Source: Methylobacterium currus (lineage in GTDB: Bacteria; Pseudomonadota; Alphaproteobacteria; Rhizobiales; Beijerinckiaceae). From it: DNA of 64,000 nt. The notes under the pieces are model-generated. The model worked only from the letters and a program-made list of their open reading frames with translations, was not told the DNA's origin and did not search any database. Positions 62,370-64,000 of this stretch are shown piece by piece (the first letter of the stretch is position 1; each line of letters begins with the position of its first letter). The translations under genes were made by a program, and so were the position numbers. The stretch spans positions 2,080,001 through 2,144,000 of the forward strand of contig NZ_CP028843.1 of assembly GCF_003058325.1 (NCBI RefSeq), written 5' to 3'.

Positions 62370-62852
62370 ATGGGCGCGGCGCGTCTCAAGAGCCAGCGCG
62401 CGGCCACGGGTAATACCGTGACCGCCGCCCGCGACGTCGTCACCGTCGGCTGCAAGCTGCCGGGCGGCCTCATCATGCGCGAGTTCGTGGAAGCGCAGGA
62501 AACCGAGGTCGTGCAGGGCGGCCCGCCGCGCCAGGTGGCCGTGCACCAGCCGACCGGCCAGCAGATCACGATCCTTGGCACCGGCGCCCGCATCGGCCTG
62601 CCGCCGCCGATCCTGGTCCGCGGGTACCGCCTCACCCCCAACGTGCCCAAGGCGCTTTGGGATGGGTGGCTCGCCGCCAACCGCAACAGCGACATGGTGC
62701 GCAACGGCCTCATCTACGCCTCGCCGCAGCAGCGCGACGTCGAGGCCTTCGCCCGCGAGCACGAGACCGCCCGCACCGGACTCGAGGGCATCGATCCCGA
62801 CAATCCGGGCGCCCGCGTCCGGGGCATCCAGCGCGGCGACAAGCCCAAGTAG
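62370..62852 (+). CDS. Head-region protein, paralogue A
   Basis: 160 residues. VTVGCKLPGGLIMREF begins a domain also seen in the next gene (ITIGCRHPSGLRLRVSEW); both also share LxxALWDGWLAANRNSDMV versus EHWEKWKALNGHSDLY. Probably head-tail joining or minor capsid proteins. Confidence 0.7.
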   Translation: MGAARLKSQRAATGNTVTAARDVVTVGCKLPGGLIMREFVEAQETEVVQGGPPRQVAVHQPTGQQITILGTGARIGLPPPILVRGYRLTPNVPKALWDGWLAANRNSDMVRNGLIYASPQQRDVEAFAREHETARTGLEGIDPDNPGARVRGIQRGDKPK

Positions 62853-62861
62853 GAGGCTGAG

Positions 62862-63503
62862 ATGGACGACACGAACCTGATCACCATCGGCTGCCGACAC
62901 CCCTCGGGCCTGCGCCTGCGGGTGTCCGAGTGGTTCAAGACCCCGGGCCTCGACGAGCCGCAGCTGCGCGAGATTGCGGTCTACGACCTCGCCGGCAGCG
63001 GCCAGCATCAGGGCGTGCCGGGAAACGGCACGCTGCCCGGCTACACCAAGATCCCGGCGGAGCACTGGGAGAAGTGGAAGGCCCTGAACGGGCATTCCGA
63101 CCTCTACGCCTCCGGCACCCTGTTCGAGGCCCAGGAGGGCGACGACGCGCCCGAGGCGCCGCAGCTCACCGCCGAGGAGGAGCGCGAGCGGGAGAACGCC
63201 GAGGCCCGGCGGCTCGCCAAGGAGCAGGCGCAGCTGGCGGCCGACGCCAAGGCCCGAGAGGCTGAGGAGGCGAAGGCGGAGGCCGATCGCGCGGCGAGGG
63301 CCGCAGCCGATCACGCGGACCAGGGCGGCCTTCCGGGCGGGGGTGACGGATCCGAGGAGGAGCCGGCCCCTGACGCCGAGCTCGACAAGCTCACCGACGA
63401 CGAACTGCGCGCCTACGTCCGTGACCGCGGCGTGATCGTCGATGGTCGCTGGGGCCGCAAAAAGCTCCTCGTCGAGGCTGAGAAGCTGAAGGCCAAGGGC
63501 TGA
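62862..63503 (+). CDS. Head-region protein, paralogue B with coiled-coil tail
   Basis: 213 residues. The first 95 residues match the preceding protein's domain; a charged coiled-coil (about 105-150) and a C-terminal SAP/HeH-like motif (LDKLTDDELRAYVRDRGVIV, KLLVEAEKL) follow. The latter resembles helix-extension-helix domains at ends of phage structural proteins. Confidence 0.7.
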   Translation: MDDTNLITIGCRHPSGLRLRVSEWFKTPGLDEPQLREIAVYDLAGSGQHQGVPGNGTLPGYTKIPAEHWEKWKALNGHSDLYASGTLFEAQEGDDAPEAPQLTAEEERERENAEARRLAKEQAQLAADAKAREAEEAKAEADRAARAAADHADQGGLPGGGDGSEEEPAPDAELDKLTDDELRAYVRDRGVIVDGRWGRKKLLVEAEKLKAKG

Positions 63504-63505
63504 CC

Positions 63506-63940
63506 ATGGGCGCCGCCGCCACCTTCGACTATGACGCGTGGTGCCGGCGCTACCCGGAGCTCTCGACCGTCTCGCAGCCGCAGGCCGAGGACTACTTCAC
63601 CGAGGCCACCTTGTACCTGCGCAACGACGGTGCCGGACCGGTGCGCGATCCGGCGCAGCAGCTGATGCTGCTCAACATGCTGGCCGCGCACATCGCCTCT
63701 CTGAACGGCGCGAACGCCGACGGCTCGGCGTCCGGCGGCATCGTCGGGCGGATCGCGTCGGCCACTGAGGGATCGGTGAGCGTCACCGCGGCCGAGATGC
63801 CGAACGAGGGCAGCCTGGCGGCATGGTTCCAGATGACGCCCTACGGTTTGGCGTACTGGGCCGCGACCGCGCCGCTGCGCATGGCCCGCTACATCCCGGG
63901 CCCGCGGCGCGGCTGCACGCATTACGGCCGGGGCTGGTAG
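63506..63940 (+). CDS. DUF4054 head completion protein
   Basis: 144 residues. FDYDAWCRRYPELSTVSQPQ, FTEATLYLRNDGAGPV, LNMLAAHIASLNG, GRIASATEGSVSVTAAEM, GLAYWAATAPLRMARYIPGP form the DUF4054 pattern, an adaptor-type head-completion protein (gp6/gp15-like fold). Confidence 0.88.
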   Translation: MGAAATFDYDAWCRRYPELSTVSQPQAEDYFTEATLYLRNDGAGPVRDPAQQLMLLNMLAAHIASLNGANADGSASGGIVGRIASATEGSVSVTAAEMPNEGSLAAWFQMTPYGLAYWAATAPLRMARYIPGPRRGCTHYGRGW

Positions 63941-63942
63941 CC

Positions 63943-64000
63943 ATGGTCACCGTCAAGGGTGGCATGGCGCTCGAGCGGCGCCTGGGCGAGCTCGCCGCGA
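63943..64000 (+). CDS. Start of next phage gene (truncated by window)
   Basis: 19 codons (MVTVKGGMALERRLGELAA) after a GTAGCC gap; expected to be the next head-tail connector protein. Confidence 0.6.
   Translation, partial: MVTVKGGMALERRLGELAA

Overview
The window looks like chromosome of a Methylobacterium-type alphaproteobacterium (Hyphomicrobiales). The base composition is very GC-rich. It carries a lanthanide-type XoxF methanol dehydrogenase with its XoxG and XoxJ partners, two alphaproteobacterial LexA boxes (GTTC-N7-GTTC), and ATGA/GTGA-coupled operons throughout. The assignment rests on gene content; no 16S gene is present.

Positions 1-29,130 are host chromosome. In order they hold: a branched-chain amino acid ABC importer (livH end, livM, livG, livF, a small membrane protein, livK); infA and rpe; recO, then parC with two small membrane proteins (parC has a LexA box); a PAS histidine kinase; an SGNH hydrolase; a Pro/Ala-rich anchored protein; a Tat-exported phosphoesterase; and a VOC protein. 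A quinoprotein block follows: a SoxYZ-like carrier (17.2-18.0 kb), the folP-folB-folK operon, the leftward cluster xoxF-xoxG-xoxJ, a rhodanese-like Cys-motif protein and an atypical SDR (20.2-25.0 kb), then a periplasmic metallo-beta-lactamase-fold relay hydrolase coupled to a TsaA-like protein. An asparaginase-like enzyme and an alpha/beta hydrolase close the host part. Several exported proteins here contain in-frame tandem repeats of 12 to 18 bp.

From 29,132 to the right edge (and beyond) lies a tailed-phage prophage. Its left junction is the 3' half of a tRNA-Thr(TGU) gene beside a tyrosine integrase. A long leftward early operon (42.5 to 29.2 kb) carries integration, recombination, zinc-ribbon, HNH and many unknown genes, including a duplicated HNH plus DNA-binding-like gene pair. 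The immunity region (42.5-43.6 kb) has a short CI-like repressor, a YdaS/Cro-like gene, two near-identical promoter/operator copies facing outward (PL- and PR-like), and a LexA box ahead of a 65-codon gene converging on the repressor. The rightward early operon (43.3-51.9 kb) carries small regulators, an SNF2-type helicase coupled to a DNA methyltransferase, a putative initiator gene containing a phased iteron array (probable origin), a MucR-like regulator and a NusG-like factor.

The late region (52.3 kb onward) has terminase small and large subunits, portal, an inserted trio of signal-peptide proteins including one with about 70 collagen-type triplets, head morphogenesis protein, a DUF2213 protein, a probable decoration protein, a DUF2184 major capsid protein and head-completion proteins. 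Tail, lysis and right attachment site lie outside the window.

Inferred prophage logic: the repressor has no self-cleavage domain, so DNA damage is likely sensed through host LexA, which would release the 65-codon gene as an anti-repressor. Initiation at the iterons and NusG-like antitermination would then lead into late gene expression.
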